Assembly (NCBI GenBank): GCA_013115135.1
Contig: JABANP010000617.1
Coordinates: 1-27,449, forward strand
Direction of reading: 5' to 3'
Origin: Perkinsus olseni
Taxonomy: Eukaryota > Perkinsozoa > Perkinsida > Perkinsidae
DNA: 27,449 nucleotides
A program made the position numbers and the translations under genes. Each line of letters starts with the position of its first letter. Positions within the stretch are counted from its first letter, which is position 1. This document shows positions 9,478-20,263 of this stretch, piece by piece. Below the pieces are notes generated by a model. That model was not told where the DNA came from. It saw nothing but the letters and a program-made list of their open reading frames with translations, and made no database searches.

Positions 9478-11622
9478 ATGGCAGGGCTCATTGGTGACTT
9501 AAGAACTTCGCTCACTAGATGGTTGCTGATGCCAAGCCGAGGGTGCTCCTCCTTGTCGTCAGTAATGACTGCCGTTGCAGCTGGATTCATCGGGTTCAAG
9601 GTGCTGAAGTTCGTCAAGAGAATCTTAGAGAGGACGCCCTTCCCCGGCCCTGGAGTAAGACGGCAGGCATCTTGGAGCGGCACCTGAGGAATGCCCTCAA
9701 GTGGCGTCTTGACGTCTTCAGATAAGTTTCATGCTCCGACTTGCCCTGATGTCGCCCGAAGACCAATTCAAGAAGTTCTTGGAGATGCCTAAAATGTTTG
9801 GAAAGATTTGCTGTTTCAAGTGAGTGAAGCAAAATCTAACCTCTGAGCCTTGATAATTGGGTGGTTTTTGCCACTCATAATACTGTAATCGTGCACTTTT
9901 CTCCCGCAGGTCCCCAACTCGTCAAGTACTGGTAGTCTCCGACATGCCCACCTACCGTAGCGTCATGAAGAGAAGACCGAGAGAGTTCAGCAAGCCCGAC
10001 TATGAGAATATCATGGACGGTGTTCAAATGGCCGTGAGTGAGGGTGATATGTGGAAGAAGCATCGAAGGATATCCTCGCGACCTCTAACGGAGACGAACG
10101 TGAACAAGCTCTTGCCCATGATCACCGACACGACGCAGAAAATGGTGAGTGCAGCACTCAGAGTGACTGAAGCGGCTCATTGCGCTACCTCCTTTTCGTG
10201 TCAGATTGAAAAACTCGAAGGATCTGCTGACGAGAAAGGGAATGTTCTCTGGTGTCCGGTGGAAGACCTCCGCTTGTGTGCTTCAAGAATCGCATCTGCT
10301 GTCTGCATGGGCGAGGAAGATCCGATGGCCTCTGCAGGTCAGCACAAGCTGCTGACTCAGCAGCTTGTATGACGTTTTCGGACGATATGGTATACCTTTT
10401 AGATCCACTCTACGGCAACGAGATGCAGGACGAGCTTTGGGGCCTCATCAGAGATGCCTTCGTGGTCAGTATGAAGCCAACGCGCGTCTTCTATCACGAC
10501 AGATTTCTATACAAGCTGATTTTCCCAGGAGTGCGACAGGTAAATGACATCGCCATCCCGGCTTTGTCTGAAGCAGTCTATTTCTCAGTTCGCGAAGCGC
10601 TTTAAATCTATCGAGTCCAAAGCTATAGACGGGTTCCGTGCCCGTGCGGCAGACGACCCTGAACGTCCTCGTCTCTGCAAGGGTTTGAAAGAGAGTGCCG
10701 GAAACGAGTATAGCGAGAAGGAGCTTGCGCACACTCTCATTATGTGAGTTGATTTCGCGTTGTTAGCATATGAAGTTCATATTATGAACGCTAGGTATCT
10801 CTGCGATACTCGCAAGTGTCCTCATATTCACGAGGAATCGACCTTGACCTCGATCGTTGCTAGCCGTTATTGGTGAAAACAAAATTTCTCAGGTATCTGG
10901 GGGGTGGCGGAGAAACTACCGCCAGCGCCGTGGCTTGGATGCTCCACGCTTTCTGTACCTATCCTGAGGTGCAGCAGAGAGCTAGAGCTGAAGCAGACTC
11001 CATTGGAGAAATAACGCCTACCTCTATCCACAGTATGCCTTACATCGAGGCATGCGCTTTGGAGGCTCTCAGAGTAAGCCTGAAAAGACGAGTCATTCGA
11101 TAGACGTCTCCTCAGCTCAATCCCTCCGTACCGGTGAGCATCAACAAAGGTCTTGTCGATACCGAAGTGGCCGGGAAAACCGTCAAGGCCGGCACTCAAC
11201 TCATCTTCCTGGTGGGCCAGATGATGAGGGAGAACTACGACGAGGGAGATAAGTTCATGTAAGTGCCTCTCAGAGTCCGCTGTTACAGTACTGACTCTCG
11301 CACTCTTATTAAGAGAGTCTCATAGTATTCGAGATTCCAGTCTTTGGTCAGGCCTGAACGTTGGCTGTCGACCGATGGTGCTTCGATAGACGTGGAGAAG
11401 CGTTCGGAGTTCATCGCATTCGGCTTCGGTCCAAGACAGTGCCCCGGAAGATTCCTAGGAATCGCAGAGATCATCTGCAGTGCCGCCCTCTTCCTCAGGA
11501 ACTTCGACCACTTCCGCCACGCTAAAGGTCAAGAAGGCTCTTCAATGTTCACAACTCCGCTAACGACTCTCCCTCAAAACTTGGTTGTAACCATGCAGTG
11601 TCGCTGCAACATTGGCGCTTAG
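9478..11622 (+). CDS. Cytochrome P450 monooxygenase, copy 1 (9 exons, 509 aa)
   Basis: Exons: 9478-9654, 9722-9819, 9910-10144, 10205-10337, 10403-10539, 10589-10743, 10893-11073, 11116-11258 and 11352-11622. They total 1530 nt, open from ATG to TAG, with GT-AG introns of 42-149 bp. Residues 1-59 hold a hydrophobic stretch then PFPGPG, the usual membrane anchor and proline-rich hinge. The protein shows the C-helix W140-K-K-H-R144, I-helix GGGETT (316-321) with the acid-threonine pair for oxygen activation, ExxR (E369-R372), PERW (421-424) and the haem loop FGFGPRQCPG (443-452) with Cys450 as the iron ligand. Length is normal for the family. It is expected to sit on the ER membrane and use a reductase partner. 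Substrate and CYP family cannot be read from the sequence. It is the only copy here with no deletion. Confidence 0.95.
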
Positions 11623-11627
11623 ACGCC

Positions 11628-11666
11628 TGTGAAAGGATGATCCTTTCACAGATCCTTTAAGGATCT
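11628..11666. repeat. Two overlapping hairpins just after the P450 copy 1 stop
   Basis: tgtgaaaggat (11628-11638) pairs exactly with atcctttcaca (11640-11650) around one base. It is followed without a gap by agatcctt (11650-11657) pairing with aaggatct (11659-11666). The second hairpin reuses the atcctt/aaggat sequence of the first. The structure starts 6 nt after the stop codon, so it would be in the 3' untranslated region. Confidence 0.85.
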
Positions 11667-13948
11667 CACACATTTATCCTATCGATCCACGGTGGCTCAA
11701 ATGCTCCCGGTTTGAGTCAAACCGTTTGACGGTTATAGCTCTAGTATCGCTGACCGGCAGTGGATTAGTAGCAAGATAGCAGATACAACGACTAGTTGCC
11801 TTATTGTGGGAAGATACTCTCATCATTAGCACTCTTTTCCCATTGTCGAATGCGATGCTACCATATTCTCCGTATTCTCATCATGATTACGTTTGATACT
11901 TCTATTGTCTACCTTCTGTGCCAGTCTACGTGATGTTTGAATGGTTTGGCTAATATCATTCAAGTGCTGCCACGAAAGATGTTATTATGGTTTATCCAGT
12001 ATCATTTGATTGCTGTCACAAACGAATGGCTCAACCATCCATTTTTTTGAATATCGCGCATGACGTTATTACGAAGATCCCTGTACTGACCTCACGAAAG
12101 TTGTTATTTTCGTTTGAGTGACGTCTCAAAAAGTATCATTCAATTGTTGTCACGACGGATGTTGATATGAATCAACCATACTATTCACTCGATATTACAA
12201 ACCCTTTTTTCATGGCTCAGCCAATATCATTCAAGTGTTGACACGAAAGATGTCAATATGGTTCTACCAGTATCATTTGATTGTTGTCACAAACGATATT
12301 GGTATGGCTCAACCATACCATTCTATGGATAATGTGCTGAACATTATTATGACGATCTTTGTATTGACATCACGAGAGTTGTTATTATCGTTTAACCGAT
12401 GCCGCTTGCATCCCGTCGCAGGGGACCCGTGCATCTTATTGTCATGTCGAATATCATGTCTCGTTAAAGCATCGCTCTATTGTGATGTTTTCTCATTCTC
12501 CCCACGTATTACGGGTCGTGCCCTAATAGTTAGCATAGCGATGTGACAGGCGACATCTCTTGAAGTCGGACTTCATGGCACATCCAGATTCGTCCAGGCT
12601 TCGGTAGTCCAGGTAGATACGCTCGGTATACGGACTTTAGGGGCGTATGCCTTAACTTCTCTTCGTACCCAAGTTAACTCCTTTTCAAAAACTCAGTGAA
12701 ATGCGTTCAGTCTGAAGGCCGGAGGATGACACCCTCAAGGCATAACTTGAAGAGCGATGGGAGGGGGGAACCGTCAGACGTGGTGGTGATTCTCCACTAG
12801 TGAACGCCGTCCACGAACGGAAATTTCTCGCGGAAAACAGAAGCACAGTGCTCCGGGTACTCGTCGGAGGCGACTCGTCTTCCCACTGGCCCTGGAACTT
12901 AGGAACCGCTCCTCGAGGCAGGATGACAAGCTTCGTGAGGAAAGAGGTCTTCCCTGTAACTTTGTAGGCTTAGTAGCACTGATAAAGTCATTCGGGCAGC
13001 CAGGACCGGGCTGTTCAGTAAGAGAGCAAGACAACGATCCTAGGATCGACCTTGAGGATCGATTTTGAAGATCGATCCCAAAAATTGGTTAAGGGAACTC
13101 TGTCCTGAACTTTTCCAGGACTGATCCCGGGCCCGCTCTCGAGGAGTGTTCAGAACTTATGAACCCGAACTCAGGATTCGACTTGAAGTTTGGAACTTAT
13201 GAGCTATAAGTTCCAAACTTCAAGTCCGAACTTCAAGCCCGATCCCGAGATCGATAATCGAAAATCGGGCTAGCTCTCGTCCGGGTTTCCTGACAGTTGA
13301 TTTCCTCGTCAGTGCCTTCAATGCAAACGTCTCAGAAAACTGCAATCCTCGCTACCTCGGACGAACGTAGATTTTGGTCCGAAGAGCAACTGTTGAGAAA
13401 CTGCAGTCTGCGCTATGCAGTCTGGGCTTTCTAGGCTCGTAGTTGTTTACTAGACTTCGATCCGTTGCCAGCTTCCTGTAACCCAGGCATGGTGACTGAT
13501 ATCCGGTCGTTTGTTCAGTTTGTCGGAGGCAACCTGGCGCAATGGCAAAGGCGTATCACTAGTTGCACTGTGAGACACCCAATACTCGTAGAATACTGTA
13601 TCCTACAGCATTCTGAAGCGTATTCTACACGCACTGTATTATACTGTCACCTGACTCGTACGTAATCGATAGCATTGTGTTGCAGTCGACTGGCTAGATC
13701 CCAGGGCCATGCTTACTGCTGCGCCACTAAGACTCAGCATTCTCACAGGCCATGCTTCGGTTTCGCTTCCCACATCTCCTCGATGTTATCACGAACTGTG
13801 CTACAGCGACTATTATACTTTTGCATTCCAGCCTGGAATTCCCAGTTGGGTCCCGGGCCTCTTCTGCTGGCGCGAATGGGCAGCCCAGTGTGGCCTTGCA
13901 TGGGCAAAGTACAAATTCCAAGGCACCTGACAAAATTTCGAGGCACCT
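11667..13948. other. P450 3' flank and spacer with degenerate direct repeats
   Basis: No gene is seen. Two degenerate copies of a block lie at about 11938-12122 and 12218-12400, about 280 bp apart. They share aatatcattcaag, ccagtatcatttgattg and ttgttatt-type segments. From about 12360 the sequence resembles the region downstream of P450 copy 2, with common blocks tgaagtcgga (12561) and aaatgcgttcagtctgaag (12699-12717). This flank therefore seems to have been duplicated with the gene. From 13020 to 13260 it is rich in inverted repeats built on gatcgat and cttgaag. Confidence 0.55.
13180..13226. repeat. Perfect 21-bp inverted repeat, 5-nt loop
   Basis: The arm at 13180-13200 is the exact reverse complement of 13206-13226, with loop gagct. 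It is the longest perfect hairpin I found in the window. Fragments of the same arms (gaacttatga near 13155, cgaacttcaag near 13227) recur beside it. Confidence 0.93.
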
Positions 13949-14097
13949 GTTAGTAGTAACACTCGCACTGGTTGACTCAACAACACCTGGGATGGACATA
14001 GTGATTGAGTGTCACGGGAGTCAAAGCTTCTTCTTCTATCCATTCCAGCCGATGAGCTCCAAGCGTTTTATGCAGCGAATAATGGGCGACCGAGATT
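13949..14097 (+). repeat. Dispersed repeat, copy 1 (inverted partner at 25953-26102)
   Basis: About 149 bp matches the reverse complement of 25953-26102 at high identity. The shared sequence includes ttagtagtaacac, gactcaacaacacctgg, gatggacata and agcttcttcttc. Differences fall at all codon positions and include one single-base indel, so neither strand shows sign of selection for a protein. Beyond about 14097 the copies part. It is probably a fragment of a transposable element; no termini are visible. Confidence 0.75.
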
Positions 14098-14244
14098 GGG
14101 CGACCGAACTGTGGCAGCCTTGTATTTCATGGAGGAAGTGTCTCGCCTCGAGCACAGCGGAGCATCATCCTCAAAGGCTTACGCGGGGCCTCAACGTGAC
14201 ACCCGGGACAATGTCCCACATGATGTGGTCCCGAGGCCTCTCAG

Positions 14245-14526
14245 ATGAGCGCTACTCGAGTAGTCTCCTTTGTCATATATGAAACTCCGAGTATATGGAG
14301 GTTGATGATGCTTAGAGGATCGGAACTTTCGATTCAGGAGGCTCACTCTGCCTTGTATACTTACGCGATGCATGCTCCCGGCGTCGGCGCTGTCCCGTTG
14401 AAGAGATCATCCGACCAGCTGCAACTGGGTTCAAGCTATTATCTGAATACCATAACCGACAACTCTGTTATCCTTCTTGCTGCCGATAGCAGCACGGGCA
14501 TGTTGACCTGCAACCGACGACTTTAA
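14245..14526 (+). CDS. Weak candidate for a small coding exon
   Basis: An open frame of 93 codons with fairly protein-like composition (for example SSYYLNTITDNSVILLAADS) starts with an ATG that overlaps the stop of another open frame (14009-14248). The latter begins inside the dispersed repeat. No homolog is recognised, no splice partner was found, and no second copy is available to test conservation. It could be part of a degraded mobile element or chance. Confidence 0.18.
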   Translation: MSATRVVSFVIYETPSIWRLMMLRGSELSIQEAHSALYTYAMHAPGVGAVPLKRSSDQLQLGSSYYLNTITDNSVILLAADSSTGMLTCNRRL

Positions 14527-14838
14527 CAGAATTACGCGAGAAAAGCCTTCATGATGATTCGATGAACCCGCCCGGGCGCAGTGTGTCCCCCCGCGCTAGT
14601 AATGTGCACGCATTTTTATGCTGTGTTGAACGCGGGATTTTCGTGAAGCCAAACTAAGTTTTTGGCAGCTATCGACCCTCAAAAGGTTACCCGTTTCATA
14701 GATTCCTAGAGGTATCAGCCTGTGGTGTCCTGTACTACAGTCACGGTCCCTATGTGCGATTGATTTCTGGGGGCTTCGAGGCGTCATGAGGAGTACAAAC
14801 ACGTTGAAATCTTTACGAGATTCTCAGAAGTTGTAACA
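14527..14838. other. Spacer upstream of P450 copy 2
   Basis: About 310 bp that should hold the promoter and 5' leader of the P450 gene starting at 14839. No core promoter motif is recognised. It shows no clear similarity to the region upstream of copy 1, so the duplication seems not to include a long 5' flank. Confidence 0.4.
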
Positions 14839-16928
14839 ATGTTTGGGCTCCTACAATCATTCAGACCCTCAGCCTCCGGGTGGTTGCTGATGATGAGTCA
14901 GCGATACGCCGGTCTGCCTTCGATCATAGCAGCTGCTACAGCTGGGCTGATAGGCCTGAAGGTTCTGAGGATCTTCAAGAGCATTTTCGTGAAGGCACCC
15001 TTTCCCGGGCCTGGGGTGAGACAACGCTTCGGTTTCCCCGATGATGCTTGACACGGTACTCATCTGACTGCATATCAGATAAGCTTTATGGTGCGACTTG
15101 CTCTCATGTCAACTGAGGATACATTCAAGGAGTTCATGGCGATGACGAAGAAGTTTGGAAAGATATGCTGCTTCAAGTAGGCTGATCGATACCTGTTGAA
15201 GGCTGAGGCTGAGACCCGAGGTTCGACGGAATCTTCTATTCTGTCCGTGTAGGACTCCAACTCGTCAAGTACTGGTAGTCTCCGACATGCCCACCTACCG
15301 TAGCGTCATGAAGAGGAGACCGAGAGAGTTCAGCAAGCCCGACTATGAGAATATCATGGACGGTGTGAGCATGGCTACGGCTGAGGGTGATGTTTGGAAG
15401 AAGCATCGAAAGATATCCTCACGGCCTCTAATGGAGACCAACGTGAACAAGCTTTTGCCCATGATCACCGACACGACACAGAAAATGGTGAGTGCTTGAC
15501 ACGGCTCACCGCGATGCGTCTCTCGTCCGATACCAGGTAAAAAAACTGGAAGAATCCGCTGACGAGGAAGGGAATATCGTGTGGCACCCAGAAGAAGACC
15601 TTCGTCAGTGCGCTTCAATAGTTGTTTCGGCTTCAAAAGGTCATCATTGCCCTTGACGTTTCGGAAGTTCTCATTCGTCGTTTCAGATCCGCTTTACGGC
15701 GATGAGATGCAAGCCAAGCTTTGGGGTCTCATCGGAGATTCATTCGCGATTAGTATGAAACTCTCTCGCGTCTTCTACCATGATCGGTTCTTGTACAAAC
15801 TTATTTTCCCCGGAGTAAGACAGGTAAGCCGGGGAGTGCTTCGGGCGCGACGGACCGTTCCAAGCTCAATGTTTCTCAGTTCGCGCATCGTTGGGAACGA
15901 ATCGAGTCGGAAGTGATAGCAAGCTTTCGAAGGAACGCCGTGAATGGACCCGATCACCCTTGTCTGTCTAAAAGCCTCAAGGAAAGTGCCGGCGCTGATT
16001 TTAGCGAGAAGGAGCTCGCACACACCCTCATGATGTGAGACAACTCACCTGTTTTGGCAGAGCCGTTCCATTGGATTCCAATGGGAGCGAATTAACATTC
16101 CAATAATTGGAAAGTTCATCCACCGGGTGGATTCCACCCCCGTAGTTCTCTCCTGTGAATATGCCAACTCAGTGACCAGCTGAACTCTCATTTCTCAGGT
16201 ATCTGGGGGGTGGTGGAGAAACTACCGCCAGCGCCGTCGCTTGGATGCTCCATGCCTTCTGTACCTATCCTGAGGTTCAGCAGAGAGCTAGAGCTGAAGC
16301 AGACTCCATTGGAGAAATAACGCCTACCTCTATTCACAGTATGCCTTACATCGAGGCATGCGCTTTGGAGGCTCTCAGAGTAAGCCTGAAAAGACGAGTC
16401 ATTCGATAGACGTCTCCTCAGCTCAATCCCTCCGTACCGGTGAGCATCAACAAAGCCCTCGTCGATACCGAAGTGGCCGGGAAAACCGTCAAGGCCGGCA
16501 CTCAACTCATCTTCCTGGTCAGCCAGATGATGAGGGAGAACTACGACGAGGGAGATAAGTTCATGTAAGTGCCTCTCAGAGTCCGCTGTTACAGTACTGA
16601 CTCTCACATGCTCATAGACTATGAGTCATAGTTTGGGATATTCCAGTCTTTGGTCAGACCTGAACGTTGGCTGTCGGCCGATGGCAGTTCGATCGACGAG
16701 GAGAAGCGGTCGGAGTTCATTGCCTTCGGCTTTGGTCCAAGACAGTGCCCGGGAAGATTCCTAGGAATCGCAGAGATCATCTGCAGCGCCGCCCTCTTCC
16801 TGCAAAACTTCGACAACTTCAGCTTCGCTAAAGGCATGGGTGTTTCACCAAAGTTCTCGACCCCGCTAACGACACTTCCTCAAAACCTGGCCGTAACAAT
16901 GCAGTGTCGCTGCAGCATTGGCGCTTAG
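14839..16928 (+). CDS. Cytochrome P450 monooxygenase, copy 2 (9 exons, 499 aa, 10-residue deletion)
   Basis: Exons: 14839-15015, 15079-15176, 15253-15487, 15537-15639, 15687-15823, 15880-16034, 16199-16379, 16422-16564 and 16658-16928, 1500 nt in total. Exon sizes equal those of copy 1 except exon 4, which is 30 nt shorter. Compared with copy 3, exon 4 lacks the bases encoding LCMAENYPMA. The missing segment is bounded by a ggct direct repeat, so the loss was probably by slippage, and the frame is kept. The anchor and PFPGPG, C-helix WKKHR, I-helix GGGETT, EALR, PERW and the haem loop FGFGPRQCPG (Cys440) are all present. The deleted stretch follows the C-helix and probably lies near the end of helix E, so folding may be affected. 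The gene may be active, altered or starting to decay. Confidence 0.93.
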
Positions 16929-18909
16929 ACTCCTGTACGGCTTTGCCGTTCTCTCTCGATTCACAACTACATAATGTTTTTCACTGACGAATACTGCACC
17001 AGTATCGTTAACCGGCGTTGGACCAGTTTCAGGTCAGCATTTGTTACAACTCGAGTGCTCTATCGTCGGAGGATACCGCAAGTCTTCATCATTCGTTTCA
17101 CCATCGTAAACTACGATGAAACTTTCCTTCGCTCTACATCTTTCATCAACGCTACATCGTTACTAACGGTTAGTTTTGTACCGACCAATCTGGTCGCCCT
17201 ATGCTCAACATTAGTAACATCGCGGTATTATGGGGCAGCAAATATTACTCGACCGTCGCCTCAACATTGTTATAATAGCTCGACCGATCTCGTTGAATCG
17301 CTGGCACGAACGACGCTGCTGCGATCCGGGTGAACTCGCTCGATCGTTGTCATCAATCATCTCGCCGTGCTTCGCCCGAAACCCCCGTATTAACCTCACG
17401 GGAGGTTTTGTGATCGTTCAACCGATGTAATTTCGTCGTCATCACGTGCGACTTTCTGATGGTTTCAGCGGTGTCTTTTCATTCTCCTCACTTCCTTAGT
17501 GTGGTCCTACTACTCAATCATTCTTTTTCGTGCCGGCGTGGCGAATGACCTCTGAAGTCGGAATTTGTTGGCTCATCCAGTTTTGTCCCGACTCATGATG
17601 GATGGTCATGGTAGATATCTTCTGTACACGGGCCGTAAGAAACCGTATGCGCTCAAATGAGGCACTCCACTTTTCAAATTATCCCGAAGCTTCAATGGAA
17701 ATGCGTTCAGTCTGAAGGGGAGAGTGGAACCACTGAACTGAGAATCAGTTCAGTTACTGCGTCGCAAGCATCGCCAACGAGCTGGACACAGAGGGCCATC
17801 GTCAGAAGGGCGCTGAGGATACCTGGCTCCTCACTACGAAGTGTTCGTAGTACGAACTTGCGGCCAGTCATCGAGTTTCTGCTTTCCGTGCATTCGCCGA
17901 GCGCTAGTTGCCAAATCTTTGCCATGGAGCCCCACCATTTGAGAACATGATCACCTTCAGAAAGCAGTTCCTGGCACTGTCGGAAACCTCGTCGATACAG
18001 GTTCAGTACTATCTTATAAGTTTATCTACCTTAGAGACAGAGTCGCCAGAGTCTCCATCATCTATCACCACTAGTCGGCTCGAGTCGGGCTGTGAGTGTT
18101 ACTTCATACAAGCCCTGTACCCCCTGCAATGAGCTCATCGGCCTTTGTTACTTTCCGGAGTGACATACAATTGTCCTGCAGCGGCTGCGTCCCTGCGGAG
18201 ACGCGTGTTCAATCTTATTATCGTTAGTCGTGAAGATAAATTTCAGCTCGAGACGCCGTGGCCGTGAACAGACTTGTTGGGAAAGTTAAACTCTAGCTAA
18301 CTTTTTTCGGTTTTTCGAGCGCACTAGGGAAGTTCCGCACTGTTGTTTAATATGAGCTCTCGAGAGGATCTCGCGGTACTCAGGTTTCCTTGGGTATCCA
18401 CTCGGACATGATGGAGTCTCTATCAACCCTTGCACTGCTCCACACGCAACAACCTGTTCATCCTGCAGCTACGCTAGCAACTAGAGTCTGGTTGGTCGAA
18501 CTAGAATGAGGTTCGACCATCTCTTCAGCTGGCAAGGAAGGGAATTTCCACATGAAAATTAAACTAATCGACCCTCCTCTCACTACCTGCTTGATTACGG
18601 ATCTGTGAAATTCCATTTGGTCTGCTCAAGTGGTGCGACATTGGCCTTACGGAATATCACGTTGTTATTATGTCAACCTCACTCGAATCACTACGGCAGC
18701 CTGATATTCTCTACTGTAATGGGGATTAACTTCCTTCGTGTGTGTCCATGCCGGTTCTGATATCGGACATGGCCCTACGTAAGGTCCCACGACCACGGCA
18801 GAGCGATAACCACTCTCTTTAACGGAGTCACTTGCAGATTGCCGGCTATCGGCGCGTATCTTGTACTCTTAGGTCGTATATCTAGTCAAGAATGCCTTGG
18901 CCAAGCAGA
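16929..18909. other. Downstream flank of P450 copy 2 and spacer
   Basis: No supportable gene. Parts match the 3' flank of copy 1: the region before 17430 (tcacg-gaggtt..cgttcaaccgatg), tgaagtcgga near 17553 and aaatgcgttcagtctgaag at 17699-17717. This flank is shorter, as the last block lies about 770 bp after the stop against 1080 bp in copy 1. Small hairpins include catcgta-aac-tacgatg near 17103, actgaact/agttcagt near 17733 and ctacgaa-gtg-ttcgtag near 17837. From 17950 to 18909 I see nothing. Confidence 0.5.
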
Positions 18910-19479
18910 ATGAACATGGTCAGGAAGAATACACATGCTGTATTGAATATCCTTTTATTAATATTACGATGTCTGTAAGTGGTTCCGATATCTGAGAGAG
19001 CCACATCGAGGCTGCGACGTTCAAACTTTGAACTTCAAAGAACACGAGATCTTCAAGCTTAGATTTACGTAAGCGGCTCAAGTTCACTACTCCCCGCATT
19101 CGGCTCGTTTCTATGTTACTCATTTATTCTCAGTCCCGCTAGCGGCTATAATGTACGCTACAGGAGGTACGTGGATGGTTACAAAGGCGTTTCTTTCGAC
19201 GGCCCCTACCACGGCGGTTATGTCGAGAAATTGTATTTCCGCAAGATTTCAAAGGAAGAAGCTGTCAAGGACCCGTTCGGCACGATCTTTCGACAAATTT
19301 GTCCCATCTTCCTTGGAAGCCCCACAAATAGCACATGCCTGGAAGTGGCCGAATATATCGAAGATCATCCTTGGGGTAAATATAAGAATGATAATGAAAC
19401 GGTGTGGGTTAGAGAGTATGTATCTGAGAGCCTCGTATTGTATCCGGTTCCTCTCGTACAGATACCCTATCTCAGATAG
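18910..19479 (+). CDS. Small secreted protein of unknown family (2 exons, 136 aa)
   Basis: Exon 1 (18910-18974) encodes a short basic start followed by HAVLNILLLILRCL, a typical signal peptide. It ends at a consensus donor (GTAAGT) in phase 2. Exon 2 (19134-19479) follows a TTATTCTCAG acceptor, resumes in phase and runs to a TAG. The intron is 159 bp. The signal peptide joins PASGYNVRYRRYVDGYKGV without a frame problem, and I see no alternative start that gives both. The mature part is rich in Tyr, Gly and charged residues, with two cysteines (in FRQICP and NSTCLE) that could form a disulphide, and two N-linked glycosylation sequons (NST and NET). It has no transmembrane segment and no domain I recognise. 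Exon 1 also has a second in-frame ATG two codons later. Function unknown. Confidence 0.6.
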
Positions 19480-19936
19480 GTTTTCTCATGGTACCGACGA
19501 ATGTGTATAAATAGCTCGTGATTCTCATGTATCGCTGTGTGTGGTGTTTCTTGTACTTGTGTGTTCCAACTGGATCTTGTGTGGAGGGCGGCGCCTTACA
19601 ACGGGATACGCATCGTGAGACTCACGACGTGAGTCCACCATCACACCTACGGGGCATCGTTCGGTCTACCTAAAAGCGGAATCCATCCAGTCGAGCCGCG
19701 CCAGCCCTGGGCGCACTTGAATGAGCAGCAAGAGCCGAATCTCGAACTGCGCTTTCATTGGCTCACCCAAGGATTGCCAACAAAAGCTGGCCCATTAAAA
19801 CTACGGAGCCCATCCGTCTGCGGCAGGCGGTGGCATCGCCCTCGGGATGCGCATGCGTGCATAGCCCTTAGTGGCCTGTTTTCGAATAGTTGCCAATTCA
19901 CAGCTAGTCTTGACCCTCCAGTTGTAGCGCATTGGA
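19480..19936. other. Spacer, nothing recognised
   Basis: It contains the 3' end of the small secreted-protein gene and a short hairpin near 19617 (gactcac-gac-gtgagtc). No gene is seen. Confidence 0.45.
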
Positions 19937-19944
19937 TTAGGTCC

Positions 19945-20263
19945 CAGGGTGGCCCAAAAGTGGGAAGAATGGATCATTCTTCCCATTCCCGGGAATTTCC
20001 GGGAATTCCCGGGAGTATAGCCGGGAAGAAAGAATGCATTCTTCCCCATTGAAACAAGCCCCCCAAATTTTTTTCGCGCGCCTTCGGCGCGCATATCCGC
20101 CCGTACTCGATGCTTCCTCAGGTCAAACCATTGGAATGAAGCACCCAGATACCCGGGAAGAATCTCAACCATTCTCCCAGGGAATATTGAGCATTCTTTC
20201 TTCCAGGGAATTTCCGAATTCCCGGCAAGAAAGAATAGCATTCTTCCCCGCTGGGCCACCCTG
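19945..20263. mobile_element. hAT-type MITE with target site duplication (319 bp)
   Basis: The element starts cagggtggccca (19945-19956) and ends with its exact reverse complement tgggccaccctg (20252-20263). It is flanked by a perfect 8-bp direct repeat, ttaggtcc, at 19937-19944 and 20264-20271. An 8-bp target duplication and CAGGG termini are typical of the hAT superfamily. Inside, subterminal repeats of gggaagaatg/cattcttccc and many cccgggaa blocks face each other, and a gcgcgcc-ttc-ggcgcgc hairpin sits near 20075. There is no transposase frame, so it would need an enzyme encoded elsewhere. The perfect duplication suggests a fairly recent insertion. Confidence 0.9.

Noticed and set aside
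11259..11351. Earlier acceptor (ttccag at 11335-11340) for P450 exon 9
   Set aside because: It would put the PERW block out of phase with exon 8. The acceptor 11 nt later (ggtcag) restores the frame in all copies.
13690..13745. tRNA-like start on the minus strand (tagtggcgcagcag)
   Set aside because: No box B follows at the right spacing, and no acceptor stem was found.
14009..14248. Open frame with protein-like composition (SKLLLLSIPADELQAFYAAN)
   Set aside because: It lies in the dispersed repeat. The other copy differs at all codon positions without third-base bias, so there is no sign of protein-level selection.
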